Positions 42,795 to 50,949 of a DNA stretch of 64,000 nt are shown piece by piece; within the stretch, counting starts at the first letter, position 1, and every line of letters starts with the position of its first letter. The notes beneath the pieces are model-generated. The model was not told the DNA's origin and did no database searches. It saw only the letters and a program-made list of their open reading frames with translations. This stretch comes from Pontibacterium sp964228735. GTDB lineage: Bacteria > Pseudomonadota > Gammaproteobacteria > Pseudomonadales > Balneatricaceae. The stretch spans positions 62,001-126,000 of the forward strand of contig NZ_CAXRBQ010000086.1 of assembly GCF_964228735.1 (NCBI RefSeq), given 5' to 3'. A program made the position numbers and the translations under genes.

Positions 42795-42803
42795 TGTTAT
42801 AAT
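42795..42803 (+). promoter_or_regulatory. Extended -10 promoter element of serB
   Basis: TGTTATAAT has a perfect TATAAT with the TGn extension, 37 bases before the serB start. The -35 region is weak, as usual for extended -10 promoters. Confidence 0.6.
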
Positions 42804-42839
42804 TTGCGCCCAAACCGACCGGCTACGGAACCACTTTTG

Positions 42840-44054
42840 ATGAACGAGATCATCCTGCTCACTATTTCCGGTGATGACAAACCGGGTGTTACGTCCGCAA
42901 TCACCACTATTCTGGCGGAAAACCAGATCAATATCCTCGATATCGGCCAGGCTGTTATCCACAACACCCTGTCCCTGGGGATTCTGATCGAGGTGCCTAA
43001 AGAAGCGGAAAGCTCACCCATGCTGCGTGACTTGCTGTTTAAGGCCCACGAACTGAACATGAATATCCGTTTCCAGCCGGTGGACGCGGATGAGTACGAG
43101 GGCTGGGTGGATGGCCAGGGTAAATCCCGTCATATCATCACCCTGCTGGCGCGTAAGATTACCGCAGATCATATCGGGCGTGTGACACGTATCGCTGCAG
43201 AGCATGGCCTGAACATCGACAACATCAGCCGTCTCTCCGGCCGTATCTCCCTGCAGGACGCTACTGAGCAAACCAAGGCCTGTGTAGAGTTTTCCGTGCG
43301 TGGTGCACCGCATGATGATGCTGCATTGCGTGCCGAGTTCCTCAAGGCTGCCAGCGATCTGGACGTGGATATCGCCTTCCAGGAAGACAATATCTATCGC
43401 CGTAACCGTCGCCTGGTGGTGTTTGATATGGACTCCACCCTGATTGAAGCGGAAGTGATCGACGAACTGGCGAAGGAAGCCGGTGTAGGTGATCAGGTGA
43501 TCGAAATCACCGAAGCCGCGATGCGCGGTGAGATCGATTTCAATGAGAGCTTCCGTCGTCGTGTCGGCTTGCTGAAAGGTCTGGATGCCTCTGTGCTGCA
43601 GGATATCGCCGAACGCCTGCCGATGACCGAAGGTGTGGAAGAGCTGGTGTCTAACCTGAAAGCGCTGGGCTTCAAAACCGCGATCCTATCCGGTGGTTTT
43701 ACCTACTTTGGCCACTACCTGCAGGAGAAGCTGGGCTTCGACTATGTGCACGCCAATGAGCTGGACATCGTTGACGGCAAAGTAACCGGTGAGGTGAAGG
43801 GCACCATCGTAAACGGTGAGCGTAAAGCTGAGCTGCTGCGCGAGATTGCTGAGAAGGAAGGCGTATGTCTGGAGCAGACAATCGCTGTCGGTGACGGCGC
43901 TAACGACCTGCCGATGCTGTCTATTGCTGGTTTGGGTATCGCCTTCCGTGCGAAGCCACTGGTGCGCCAGAGCGCGAAACAGGCGATCTCTACCCTGGGT
44001 CTGGACGGTATCCTGTATCTGATCGGTTTCCGCGATCGTGATGCGCTGAAGTAA
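42840..44054 (+). CDS. serB: Phosphoserine phosphatase with N-terminal ACT domains
   Basis: A 404-residue cytoplasmic protein. The N-terminal half (~1-175) has two ACT-like domains (LLTISGDDKPGVTSAIT and ITLLARKITADHIGRVTRI), the C-terminal half a HAD phosphatase with DMDSTLIEAE (nucleophile Asp), SGGFTYFG and GDGANDLPML. It makes serine from phosphoserine, the last step of serine synthesis; the ACT domains suggest feedback binding of an amino acid. Start at 42840 gives MNEIILLTISG. The gene is preceded by an extended -10 promoter and followed by a terminator. Confidence 0.95.
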   Translation: MNEIILLTISGDDKPGVTSAITTILAENQINILDIGQAVIHNTLSLGILIEVPKEAESSPMLRDLLFKAHELNMNIRFQPVDADEYEGWVDGQGKSRHIITLLARKITADHIGRVTRIAAEHGLNIDNISRLSGRISLQDATEQTKACVEFSVRGAPHDDAALRAEFLKAASDLDVDIAFQEDNIYRRNRRLVVFDMDSTLIEAEVIDELAKEAGVGDQVIEITEAAMRGEIDFNESFRRRVGLLKGLDASVLQDIAERLPMTEGVEELVSNLKALGFKTAILSGGFTYFGHYLQEKLGFDYVHANELDIVDGKVTGEVKGTIVNGERKAELLREIAEKEGVCLEQTIAVGDGANDLPMLSIAGLGIAFRAKPLVRQSAKQAISTLGLDGILYLIGFRDRDALK

Positions 44055-44082
44055 TGCAAAAGCAGCTAACCGCTGCGTAGAG

Positions 44083-44132
44083 AAAACCCTTTGGATTTCC
44101 CTGTATATCAGGGGGATCAAAAGGTTTTTTTT
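44083..44132 (+). terminator. Intrinsic terminator of serB
   Basis: AAAACC (44083-44088) pairs with GGTTTT (44123-44128) and CCCTG/CAGGG around TATAT inside, followed by T. It overlaps the end of the small convergent gene. Confidence 0.75.
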
Positions 44133-44323
44133 GTGCGTATTGCTTGGCGGGCCTTAAGGATCGGTCTGGTGTACAGGCGGGTTCCCATCACCAGAAACAG
44201 TATCAGCAAGGCATTCTGGATCTGATGGGCATTGCCGCCTTCGAGGAATAGCAATGACTCGCCTACAAACGCAAGGCAAAACAATATCACCAGCTGGCTC
44301 GTTTGATCGAGAAGGCTAATCAT
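44117..44323 (-). CDS. Small membrane protein, unknown function
   Basis: A 68-residue frame with two hydrophobic segments (LVILFCLAFVGESLLFL and ALLILFLVMGTRLY) and a basic tail. I chose the ATG at 44323, which has an AAGGGG about 14 bases upstream; an ATG at 44413 would add 30 residues. No family is recognised. It sits between serB and the FimX-like gene on the opposite strand. It may be real, but the size and weak start make this uncertain. Confidence 0.4.
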   Translation of the reverse strand: MISLLDQTSQLVILFCLAFVGESLLFLEGGNAHQIQNALLILFLVMGTRLYTRPILKARQAIRTKKTF

Positions 44324-44429
44324 TTGAATTCTATATCCCCTTTGTTGCTGATCTGTTTTAACAGTACAGAGAAGTATAGACGTGATTGTCAGGATTGCCT
44401 GAGAGTAGATCAATGGCGAGGGGGGAAAT

Positions 44430-44465
44430 AAAAAATCCCCGCAAGACGTCTGCCTTACGGGGAGG
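44430..44465 (-). terminator. Intrinsic terminator of the FimX-like gene
   Basis: CCCCG and CGGGG form a stem around a ~16-base loop; on the minus strand it is followed by TTTTTTATTT. It lies 133 bases after the FimX-like stop. Confidence 0.65.
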
Positions 44466-44597
44466 ATTAGTCTACAAGTCAGTGACTAACTGAAGAATAG
44501 AAAGCAATCAACAGCCTGTGGTTGCACAGCCTGCAGCCAGTATAGTTAGCAGACTTTTATATTTCGAATGGCTATTTATATATATCTAATGGAGATA

Positions 44598-46724
44598 TCA
44601 ACTGTCGAAGAAGTCGTAATCCATCGCGTCTTTTGGTGACTGCAGGTAGTTACCCTGTACAAAGTCGACACCCGCTTTCCAGAGAGTGCCCATAACGCGG
44701 GTGCCTTCTACCAGCGGTGCGATAGTGACTTTCTTCTGTACTTTCAGCATGTGCAGCAGCTTCATAACGTCTTTATTGTCAGCACCGGCTTCGTTCAGCT
44801 CCTGAATGTAGCTGCCATCCAGCTTCACGTAGTCCGGGTTGATCTGTTTCAGGACCAGCTCGGAGTTGATAGAGCTGCCGAAGTGCTTGATACAGATCTG
44901 GCAGTGCAGCTTGCGCAGGCTGTCGGCAAACAGCTTGGCGTGCTTCAGGTAAGAAGATGCATCGGTCTCACTGATCTGGAATACCAGATAGTTGGCAGGC
45001 AGGCCTGCTTTGCGTAGCAGTTCAGCCAGCCACAGCAGCGTCTTGCGGTCTCGCAGGGTGCGGCTGGAGAGGTTGATAAAGACGCGGTTGCGTTGCTTGC
45101 GGCGGAACTCACGCTGCATGTTCAGCATGGTTTCCTTGATCACCCAGCGATCCACCTTGATGCTGATATCGGCTTGGTCCAGCGTGTCGAGGAAATCGTT
45201 TGGCGAGATCTCTTCACCGCTCTCGCCCAGCAGACGCAGGAAGGTTTCGTAGTGGTGATCAGTGACGTTCTGGCTGTTCAGGGCAACAATCGGCTGGAAC
45301 AACAGCTTCAGGTTGTTCTGCTGAATCGCGTCTTCCAGCATGAAGACCTGATCGGTGGAATCGTCGGTGTTGCTCTCGGACGGCTCGTAAAGCTTCACGC
45401 CGTTACCGCGCTGGTTCTCGGCGCGGATGCTGTCGGCAGCAGAGCGAGCGCGCTCCAGAATCACCTTACGCGTAGGGGTGTTGTCACTGATGGTGGCGAC
45501 ACCGATGGAGCTGGTGGTCTGGATGGTGGTGCTGCCCGACTCGGAGATGTTACCGGAAATCGCTTTACACAGCTTTCTGGCCAGATTGTAGGCTTTGTCC
45601 GGATTCGGGTCGTGGTACACCACTGCAAAGCTGTCTTCCTCCGGGCGTGCCAGCAGGTGAGCTTTGTTGACGTGTTTCTTCAGCAGGGTAGAGATATCAC
45701 GCACAACCTGGTCGCAACCTTCGATACCGATATCGGAGCGGATCTCCAGATAATTATCCAGGCTGATGTAGAGTAGGTTACAGTCGGCGCCACCTTCCAG
45801 TGCACGCTGCAGGGTTTCATCCAGTTCGCTGTTGAAGTGCTCCAGGTTATACAAACCGGATACCAGATCCAGTTTGTCCTGCAGTACCTCTTCCTTACGT
45901 TCAGCGCTTAGTGTGACCTGAATGCAGGCGCTGTTGTTGTAACGCGCCGGGCGCAGGGCGAGGTTGGTATCAAATTCGGTTTCGTCGGCACGTACTGCTG
46001 TCAGCTGCAGGCTGGCGCTACGCAGGTTTTCCGCTGGCATGCGCTGTAGCTGTTCCTGAAGCTCCTCTTTGTGGTTCTGGCTGAAGCAGAGGCCCAGAGA
46101 GGTGCCGATCAGGGTTTCCGGGGATTCGAAGCCCAGCAGGGACGCCATGCTCTGGTTGGCAAACAGGATGGTGTCGCCGTCACAGCAGGCAATTGCGTGC
46201 GTGGAGCTTTCCAGCAGGGATTCGTACTGTTTCTCAGCATCGGAAAGCGCGGATTCAGTCTGGCGCAGCTTGCGGCGGGCTTCCAGGTTTTCAAGCTCGC
46301 GGCGGATCGCCAGAATCAGGAGTTCTTTCTCTTCCAGTGGCACAACGGCCTGGATGTTGTTCTTCAGACCCTGCAACAGATAGTGGCTGTCGGAGTTTGG
46401 TACCAGCTGAATGAGGGGGATATCTTTGTCGAGGCGACGCAGGTGGTGCATCGCGTTTTTACCGCTGAAACCGGACTGATCGGTCGTGAACAGAATGGCA
46501 TCCCAGGAACGCTCACTCAGGGCGTCCAGGAACTCCTGTTCGGTTGATACCAGATGCCCGCGTGGCGCAAGACGAGATGCGCGCAACAGACGAATGATCG
46601 GATCTGTCTCTTCTGCAGACATACCGAGAAACATCAGTTGTACGTTCTTTCTCAATCTCTGACGTCGCCGTGTCGAGAGCTGGTCTAAGACCGCTTTGGT
46701 TGCAAATGAAGGTGATTGAGTCAT
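44598..46724 (-). CDS. FimX-like c-di-GMP receptor (REC-PAS-degenerate GGDEF-degenerate EAL)
   Basis: A 708-residue cytoplasmic protein. An N-terminal receiver-like domain (~28-150) is followed by a PAS domain (~165-280), a GGDEF domain whose signature reads EEDSF (362-366) and an EAL domain whose signature reads ETF (493-495, YETFLRL). Both active sites are broken, so it should bind rather than turn over c-di-GMP, the situation in Pseudomonas FimX, which controls type IV pilus assembly. Length (FimX ~690) and domain order agree. No pilus genes are in the window. A terminator lies downstream and the tRNA-Met/Gln operon upstream. Confidence 0.82.
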   Translation of the reverse strand: MTQSPSFATKAVLDQLSTRRRQRLRKNVQLMFLGMSAEETDPIIRLLRASRLAPRGHLVSTEQEFLDALSERSWDAILFTTDQSGFSGKNAMHHLRRLDKDIPLIQLVPNSDSHYLLQGLKNNIQAVVPLEEKELLILAIRRELENLEARRKLRQTESALSDAEKQYESLLESSTHAIACCDGDTILFANQSMASLLGFESPETLIGTSLGLCFSQNHKEELQEQLQRMPAENLRSASLQLTAVRADETEFDTNLALRPARYNNSACIQVTLSAERKEEVLQDKLDLVSGLYNLEHFNSELDETLQRALEGGADCNLLYISLDNYLEIRSDIGIEGCDQVVRDISTLLKKHVNKAHLLARPEEDSFAVVYHDPNPDKAYNLARKLCKAISGNISESGSTTIQTTSSIGVATISDNTPTRKVILERARSAADSIRAENQRGNGVKLYEPSESNTDDSTDQVFMLEDAIQQNNLKLLFQPIVALNSQNVTDHHYETFLRLLGESGEEISPNDFLDTLDQADISIKVDRWVIKETMLNMQREFRRKQRNRVFINLSSRTLRDRKTLLWLAELLRKAGLPANYLVFQISETDASSYLKHAKLFADSLRKLHCQICIKHFGSSINSELVLKQINPDYVKLDGSYIQELNEAGADNKDVMKLLHMLKVQKKVTIAPLVEGTRVMGTLWKAGVDFVQGNYLQSPKDAMDYDFFDS

Positions 46725-46901
46725 GCGCTATCCCCGGGCGCTTGAATTTCAGTCCTTGGTTTTAGTCGGTCAAGTGTATCGGCTTAAACTTTAAAAGTCA
46801 GGACATATTTTGACCAGCTATTGATATAAAACAAAATTTAACCGGCGCGAAAATTTTTAAGAAAAAACACTGGAAAAAGTAGGGGGAGAGGGCAAAGAGA
46901 G

Positions 46902-46976
46902 TGGCTGGGGTAGGAGGATTCGAACCTCCGCATGCGGGAATCAGAATCCCGTGCCTTACCGCTTGGCGATACCCCA
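46902..46976 (-). tRNA. tRNA-Gln (anticodon CTG), copy 1
   Basis: A 75-nucleotide tRNA: acceptor TGGGGTA pairs with TACCCCA, the anticodon loop is TTCTGAT (anticodon CTG), the T loop is GGTTCGAATCC and CCA is encoded. It is identical to the copy at 50788-50862. It follows tRNA-Met by 48 bases in the same transcript. Confidence 0.95.
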
Positions 46977-47024
46977 ACAATGTCGCTCGAATGAGCTTTA
47001 ATGCAGGCTCTCAGTGAGAGCAAA

Positions 47025-47101
47025 TGGTGGCAATAGCGGGACTCGAACCTGCGACCCTCGCATTATGAATGCGATGCTCTAACCAACTGAGCTATATTGC
47101 C
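47025..47101 (-). tRNA. tRNA-Met (anticodon CAT, elongator type)
   Basis: A 77-nucleotide tRNA with acceptor GGCAATA/TATTGCC, D arm GCTCAGTTGGTTAGAGC, anticodon loop TTCATAA (CAT) and encoded CCA. The body resembles the elongator Met tRNA of E. coli rather than initiator; a lysidine-modified tRNA-Ile2 also reads CAT and cannot be entirely excluded. Confidence 0.9.
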
Positions 47102-47119
47102 GTGCTGTTGAGGTCGCGA

Positions 47120-47148
47120 ATTATTCTCTGTTTTGGCTTATGTGTCAA
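47120..47148 (-). promoter_or_regulatory. Sigma-70 promoter of the tRNA-Met-tRNA-Gln operon
   Basis: On the minus strand a perfect TTGACA (47148-47143), a 17-base spacer and AATAAT (47125-47120) precede the tRNA-Met by 18 bases, with a GC-rich discriminator as in stringently controlled stable RNA promoters. Confidence 0.85.
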
Positions 47149-47286
47149 CAGCTTGTATGCGAAAAAAATTAAAAAATCGGCAATTTTTTTGAAGCGTCAA
47201 GCAAAGTGATTTTGGCTGGTTATTTGTTCGCCAGAGTTGGTTGATTGGTGTGCAGTTTGGGGTAAGGAAGGAGGCGGGGGAGAAAC

Positions 47287-47318
47287 AAAAAAGCCGATCT
47301 CGAGGGATCGGCTTTTTT
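47287..47318 (-). terminator. Intrinsic terminator after ychF
   Basis: GCCGATC (47293-47299) pairs with GATCGGC (47306-47312), flanked by six A and six T so that it can work on both strands. It lies just after the ychF stop. Confidence 0.85.
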
Positions 47319-47335
47319 AAGAAGGGTTAGGTCGC

Positions 47336-48427
47336 TTACACGTTGAAGCGGAAGTGAACGACGTCGCCGTCTTTCACGATGTAGTCCTTACCTTCCAGGC
47401 GCCAGCGACCGGCTTCTTTTGCACCTTGTTCGCCGTTATATTCAACGAAGTCATCGTAAGAGACCACTTCGGCACGGATAAAGCCTTTTTCGAAGTCGGT
47501 GTGGATAACCCCAGCTGCCTGTGGTGCGGTAGCACCCACCTTAACGGTCCAGGCGCGCACTTCCTTAACACCGGCGGTGAAGTAAGTCTGCAGGCCCAAA
47601 AGGTTGTAACCGGCGCGGATTACACGGTCCAGGCCAGGTTCTTCCATCCCTAAGTCTTCCAGGAAGACGTCACGCTCTTCGTCGTCCAGCTCGGCAATCT
47701 CGGCTTCCAGCTTGTTGCAGATCGCAACGATCTGAGCGCCTTCAGATTCAGCCAGCTCGCGCACAGCGTCCAGGTGTGGGTTGTTTTCGAAACCATCTTC
47801 ATCAACGTTGGCGATGTACATGGTTGGCTTAACGGTCAGCAGGTGGAACTGCTTGACCAGCGCGGCTTCGTTGTCGTCCAGCTCCAGGGAGCGAACCGGT
47901 TTGCCTGCACCCAGGTGATCCTGCAGACGCTCCAGCATCTCTTTCTGCTTGATCGCATCTTTGTCGCCGCTTTTTGCAACACGCAGAACACGCTGTAGCT
48001 GCTTCTCAACAGACTCCAGGTCTGCCAGTGCCAGCTCGGTGTTGATGATGTCGATATCTTCCAGCGGGTGGATACGGTTGTGAACGTGCTGTACGTCGTC
48101 GTCTTCGAAACAGCGAACAACGTGAGCGATCGCATCGGTTTCGCGGATGTTGGCCAGGAACTTGTTGCCCAGACCTTCACCCTTGGAGGCGCCTGCTACA
48201 AGGCCGGCGATATCCACAAACTCCATGGTGGTAGGGATAACTTTCTCGGGGCTTACGATCTCGGCCAGTTTGTCCAGACGAGGATCAGGCATTGGTACAA
48301 CACCGGCATTTGGCTCGATGGTACAGAACGCGTAGTTTTCAGCCGCGATGCCTGCTTTAGTCAGAGCGTTGAACAGGGTGGATTTGCCGACGTTCGGCAG
48401 ACCGACGATACCGCATTTAAAACCCAT
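47336..48427 (-). CDS. ychF: Ribosome-binding ATPase YchF (OLA1/Obg family)
   Basis: A 363-residue P-loop protein. The Walker A motif GLPNVGKSTLFNALTKAG lies at residues ~8-25, VDIAGLVAGASKGEGLGN is switch II, and NVDEDGFENN replaces the G4 motif, consistent with ATP rather than GTP preference. A C-terminal TGS domain ends the protein (KDYIVKDGDVVHFRFNV). It binds the ribosome. Directly downstream of pth (14-bp gap), the usual order. Confidence 0.95.
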   Translation of the reverse strand: MGFKCGIVGLPNVGKSTLFNALTKAGIAAENYAFCTIEPNAGVVPMPDPRLDKLAEIVSPEKVIPTTMEFVDIAGLVAGASKGEGLGNKFLANIRETDAIAHVVRCFEDDDVQHVHNRIHPLEDIDIINTELALADLESVEKQLQRVLRVAKSGDKDAIKQKEMLERLQDHLGAGKPVRSLELDDNEAALVKQFHLLTVKPTMYIANVDEDGFENNPHLDAVRELAESEGAQIVAICNKLEAEIAELDDEERDVFLEDLGMEEPGLDRVIRAGYNLLGLQTYFTAGVKEVRAWTVKVGATAPQAAGVIHTDFEKGFIRAEVVSYDDFVEYNGEQGAKEAGRWRLEGKDYIVKDGDVVHFRFNV

Positions 48428-48441
48428 GGTGAGTCCTACCG

Positions 48442-49029
48442 TTAACCTTTGAAACTGTGGAGTTGATTCATCGCTTTTGCCCAGTCGCCTTTGATGGCTT
48501 CAGGCAGATAGCGGATCGATTCGTGAATGGCGGCATCAGTTGCCTGGCGTTCACTGACCGGTGCTTTGCTCAAGACAAAACCGGAAACCTGGCTGGCGTG
48601 GCCTGGGTGGCCAATACCTATGCGCAGGCGGTAAAAATTCTTGTTGTTGCCCATCTTACTGATGATGTCGCGCAGGCCATTGTGGCCACCGTGACCACCC
48701 CCTTTCTTGAAACGAGCGACACCCGGAGGCATATCCAGCTCGTCGTGAGCAACCAAAATGGATTCAGGGGGAATTTTGAAGAAATTAGCCAGGGATGATA
48801 CTGACTGGCCGCTCAAGTTCATGAATGTTGTGGGTACCAGCAGGTGAAGGGGCTGGCCATCGATATGAACTTTTGCGTAGAGCCCGTGGTATTTCTTTTC
48901 GGGCTGCAGGGAGGTGAGTTGTTGAGCAGCAAGCTGCTCAACAAACTCAGCACCGGCATTGTGACGGGTATTTGCGTATTGTGCTCCGGGATTTCCCAGA
49001 CCAACGATAAGCTGAATCTTGTCGTTCAT
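48442..49029 (-). CDS. pth: Peptidyl-tRNA hydrolase
   Basis: A 195-residue enzyme that releases peptides from drop-off peptidyl-tRNA. N-terminal LIVGLGNPGAQYANTRHNAG holds the catalytic His, PTTFMNLSGQSV and AHDELDMPPGVARFKKGGGHGGHNGLRDI are diagnostic. It lies between rplY and ychF in one minus-strand operon with prs. Confidence 0.96.
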   Translation of the reverse strand: MNDKIQLIVGLGNPGAQYANTRHNAGAEFVEQLAAQQLTSLQPEKKYHGLYAKVHIDGQPLHLLVPTTFMNLSGQSVSSLANFFKIPPESILVAHDELDMPPGVARFKKGGGHGGHNGLRDIISKMGNNKNFYRLRIGIGHPGHASQVSGFVLSKAPVSERQATDAAIHESIRYLPEAIKGDWAKAMNQLHSFKG

Positions 49030-49060
49030 GCCGGTACCTTATGCGTTAAAGCGGGAGTAA

Positions 49061-49660
49061 TTACTTACCAGCTTTAGCACCACGTGGAGAGTAAACGTAA
49101 CCGATACCCTGGTCGTGGTCTGCGCCGCGACGCAGTGCAACGATTTCTACACCTTCTGGCAGAGTGATGTCAGACAGGTGAAGAACCTGGCCAACTTCTG
49201 CAGAGGACAGATCTACAGTCAGGGATTCTGGCAGGTTGTCCGCCAGGCACAGGATCTCTGCAGTGTTTTTCTCAACTGCGAACTTAGCAGCGCCTTTAGA
49301 AGCAGCAGACTGTTCGAAGTTTACGAAAGACAGAGGAACAGTGATCTTGATCTTAGTAGTCTTAGTCACGCGCTGGAAGTCTGCGTGCAGAACTTCTGGA
49401 CGTGCTGGGTGACGCTGCAGGTCTTTGATGATTACCTTGTCTTCTTTACCGTCCAGCTTAACAGTCAGGATAGAAGAGAAGAAAGATTCGTCCTGAATGT
49501 CTTTGATCAGTTCGTTGTTAGGGATGGAGATAGCGATAGGCTTCTTGCGCTTGTCACCACCGTAAACGATACCAGGAACCAGACCTTCACGACGCAGGCG
49601 GCGGCTCGCACCTTTCCCCTCGTCTTCACGCGCTACAGCGTTGATTACAAATTCAGACAT
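49061..49660 (-). CDS. rplY: 50S ribosomal protein L25 (Ctc form)
   Basis: A 199-residue L25 of the long TL5/CTC type. The N-terminal L25 fold (EDEGKGASRRLRREGLVPGIVYGGD) binds 5S rRNA, and the C-terminal half is the beta-rich extension (TLPEGVEIVALRRGADHDQG). ATG at 49660 is preceded by AAAGGTA; a frame from 49690 adds ten residues without support. Codon use is strongly optimal, as expected. Confidence 0.95.
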   Translation of the reverse strand: MSEFVINAVAREDEGKGASRRLRREGLVPGIVYGGDKRKKPIAISIPNNELIKDIQDESFFSSILTVKLDGKEDKVIIKDLQRHPARPEVLHADFQRVTKTTKIKITVPLSFVNFEQSAASKGAAKFAVEKNTAEILCLADNLPESLTVDLSSAEVGQVLHLSDITLPEGVEIVALRRGADHDQGIGYVYSPRGAKAGK

Positions 49661-49743
49661 TTTTAATACCTTTAATAAGCAAAACTGCAAACCTCCGCGA
49701 CCAGAGCTTTGCAGTTGATTGATGCCCTTGTGGGCGATTTAAT

Positions 49744-49765
49744 GCCCTGTTCTCGCGAACAGGGC
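49744..49765 (-). terminator. Hairpin between prs and rplY
   Basis: GCCCTGTTC (49744-49752) and GAACAGGGC (49757-49765) form a perfect 9-bp stem with loop TCGC, in the 121-bp gap after prs. There is no strong T run on the minus strand, so it is more likely an attenuator or mRNA-processing site than a full stop. Confidence 0.5.
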
Positions 49766-49781
49766 GCACAGCGGATGCCGC

Positions 49782-50723
49782 TTAGCGGAACATCGCGCTG
49801 ATGGATTCTTCGTTGCAGACACGACGTACCGCTTCAGCCAGCATAGGTGCCAGAGTCAGCTGACGAATCTTCTCGCAAGATTTCGCATCGTCAGACAGCG
49901 GGATAGTGTCAGAAACAACCAGCTCATCCAGTACAGAGTTGCGGATGTTGTTGATTGCCGGGCCGGACAGTACTGCGTGGGTAGCGTACGCTACAACGCG
50001 GGCTGCGCCGTTGTCTTTCAGTGCCTGTGCCGCTTTGCACAGGGTGCCTGCAGTGTCGCACATATCGTCGACCAGGATGCAGGTACGGTCCTGAACATCA
50101 CCGATGATGTTCATAACCTGAGATTCGTTTGCGCGTTCACGACGTTTGTCGATGATCGCCAGGTCGCAGTCCAGCTGTTTTGCAACAGCACGGGCGCGAA
50201 CTACGCCGCCTACGTCAGGGGATACAACCATTGCATTGTCATATTCCTGGTCAACGATGTCGTCCAGCAATACTGGAGAGCCGTATACGTTATCAACAGG
50301 AACGGAGAAGAAGCCCTGGATCTGGTCAGCGTGCAGGTCAACGGTCAGAACGCGGTCGATACCGATGTTGGACATCAGGTCGGCAACCACTTTAGCTGTA
50401 ATAGGTACACGCGCAGAACGTGGGCGACGGTCCTGACGGGCATATCCGAAGTAAGGAACAACCGCAGTGATTCGGGAAGCAGATGCACGACGCAGGGCGT
50501 CAACCAGTACAATCAGCTCCATCAGGTTGTCATTGGTAGGCGCACAGGTGGACTGGATTACAAATACATCCTTGCCACGCACGTTTTCCTGGATCTCGAC
50601 GGTTACTTCACCGTCGCTGAACCGGCCAACGTTTGCTTTACCCATGGGAATATCCAGACGCTCAACAACTTTGCGAGCCAGTTCCGGGTTAGCATTCCCG
50701 GTAAAGACCATCATCTTGGACAC
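49782..50723 (-). CDS. prs: Ribose-phosphate pyrophosphokinase
   Basis: A 313-residue enzyme making PRPP from ribose 5-phosphate and ATP. FSDGEVTVEIQENVRG, CAPTNDNLMELIVLVDALRRASASR and the PRPP-binding VDDMCDTAGTLCKAA are diagnostic. I place the start at the GTG at 50723 (MSKMMVFTGNANPELA): it has AAAAGG about 8-10 bases upstream and matches Pseudomonas Prs. The open frame further up runs straight through the tRNA-Gln gene and is not coding. It is the head of prs-rplY-pth-ychF. Confidence 0.93.
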   Translation of the reverse strand: MSKMMVFTGNANPELARKVVERLDIPMGKANVGRFSDGEVTVEIQENVRGKDVFVIQSTCAPTNDNLMELIVLVDALRRASASRITAVVPYFGYARQDRRPRSARVPITAKVVADLMSNIGIDRVLTVDLHADQIQGFFSVPVDNVYGSPVLLDDIVDQEYDNAMVVSPDVGGVVRARAVAKQLDCDLAIIDKRRERANESQVMNIIGDVQDRTCILVDDMCDTAGTLCKAAQALKDNGAARVVAYATHAVLSGPAINNIRNSVLDELVVSDTIPLSDDAKSCEKIRQLTLAPMLAEAVRRVCNEESISAMFR

Positions 50724-50787
50724 AACGTGCACCTTTTCGGTAATTGGATCGGAATTTATGTCAGAAAGGGAACCGGTCATGAGCAAT

Positions 50788-50862
50788 TGGCTGGGGTAGG
50801 AGGATTCGAACCTCCGCATGCGGGAATCAGAATCCCGTGCCTTACCGCTTGGCGATACCCCA
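50788..50862 (-). tRNA. tRNA-Gln (anticodon CTG), copy 2
   Basis: Identical in all 75 positions to the copy at 46902-46976, with encoded CCA. It lies 64 bases upstream of the prs start on the same strand, so tRNA and prs mRNA probably come from one transcript, as in Pseudomonas. Confidence 0.95.
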
Positions 50863-50909
50863 GTATTCTCCTGTATGGAGGATTCGGCCTCCCGTTTAAA
50901 GAGGCGCAC

Positions 50910-50938
50910 ATTCTCTAAGATGCGCTGACGAAAGTCAA
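50910..50938 (-). promoter_or_regulatory. Sigma-70 promoter of tRNA-Gln-prs
   Basis: On the minus strand TTGACT (50938-50933), a 17-base spacer and GAGAAT (50915-50910) lie 48 bases before the tRNA. The -35 is good, the -10 moderate. Confidence 0.55.
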
Positions 50939-50949
50939 CACCGAAGCAC

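Noticed and set aside
46798..47023. Short frames through tRNA-Gln and tRNA-Met
   Set aside because: They translate tRNA genes.
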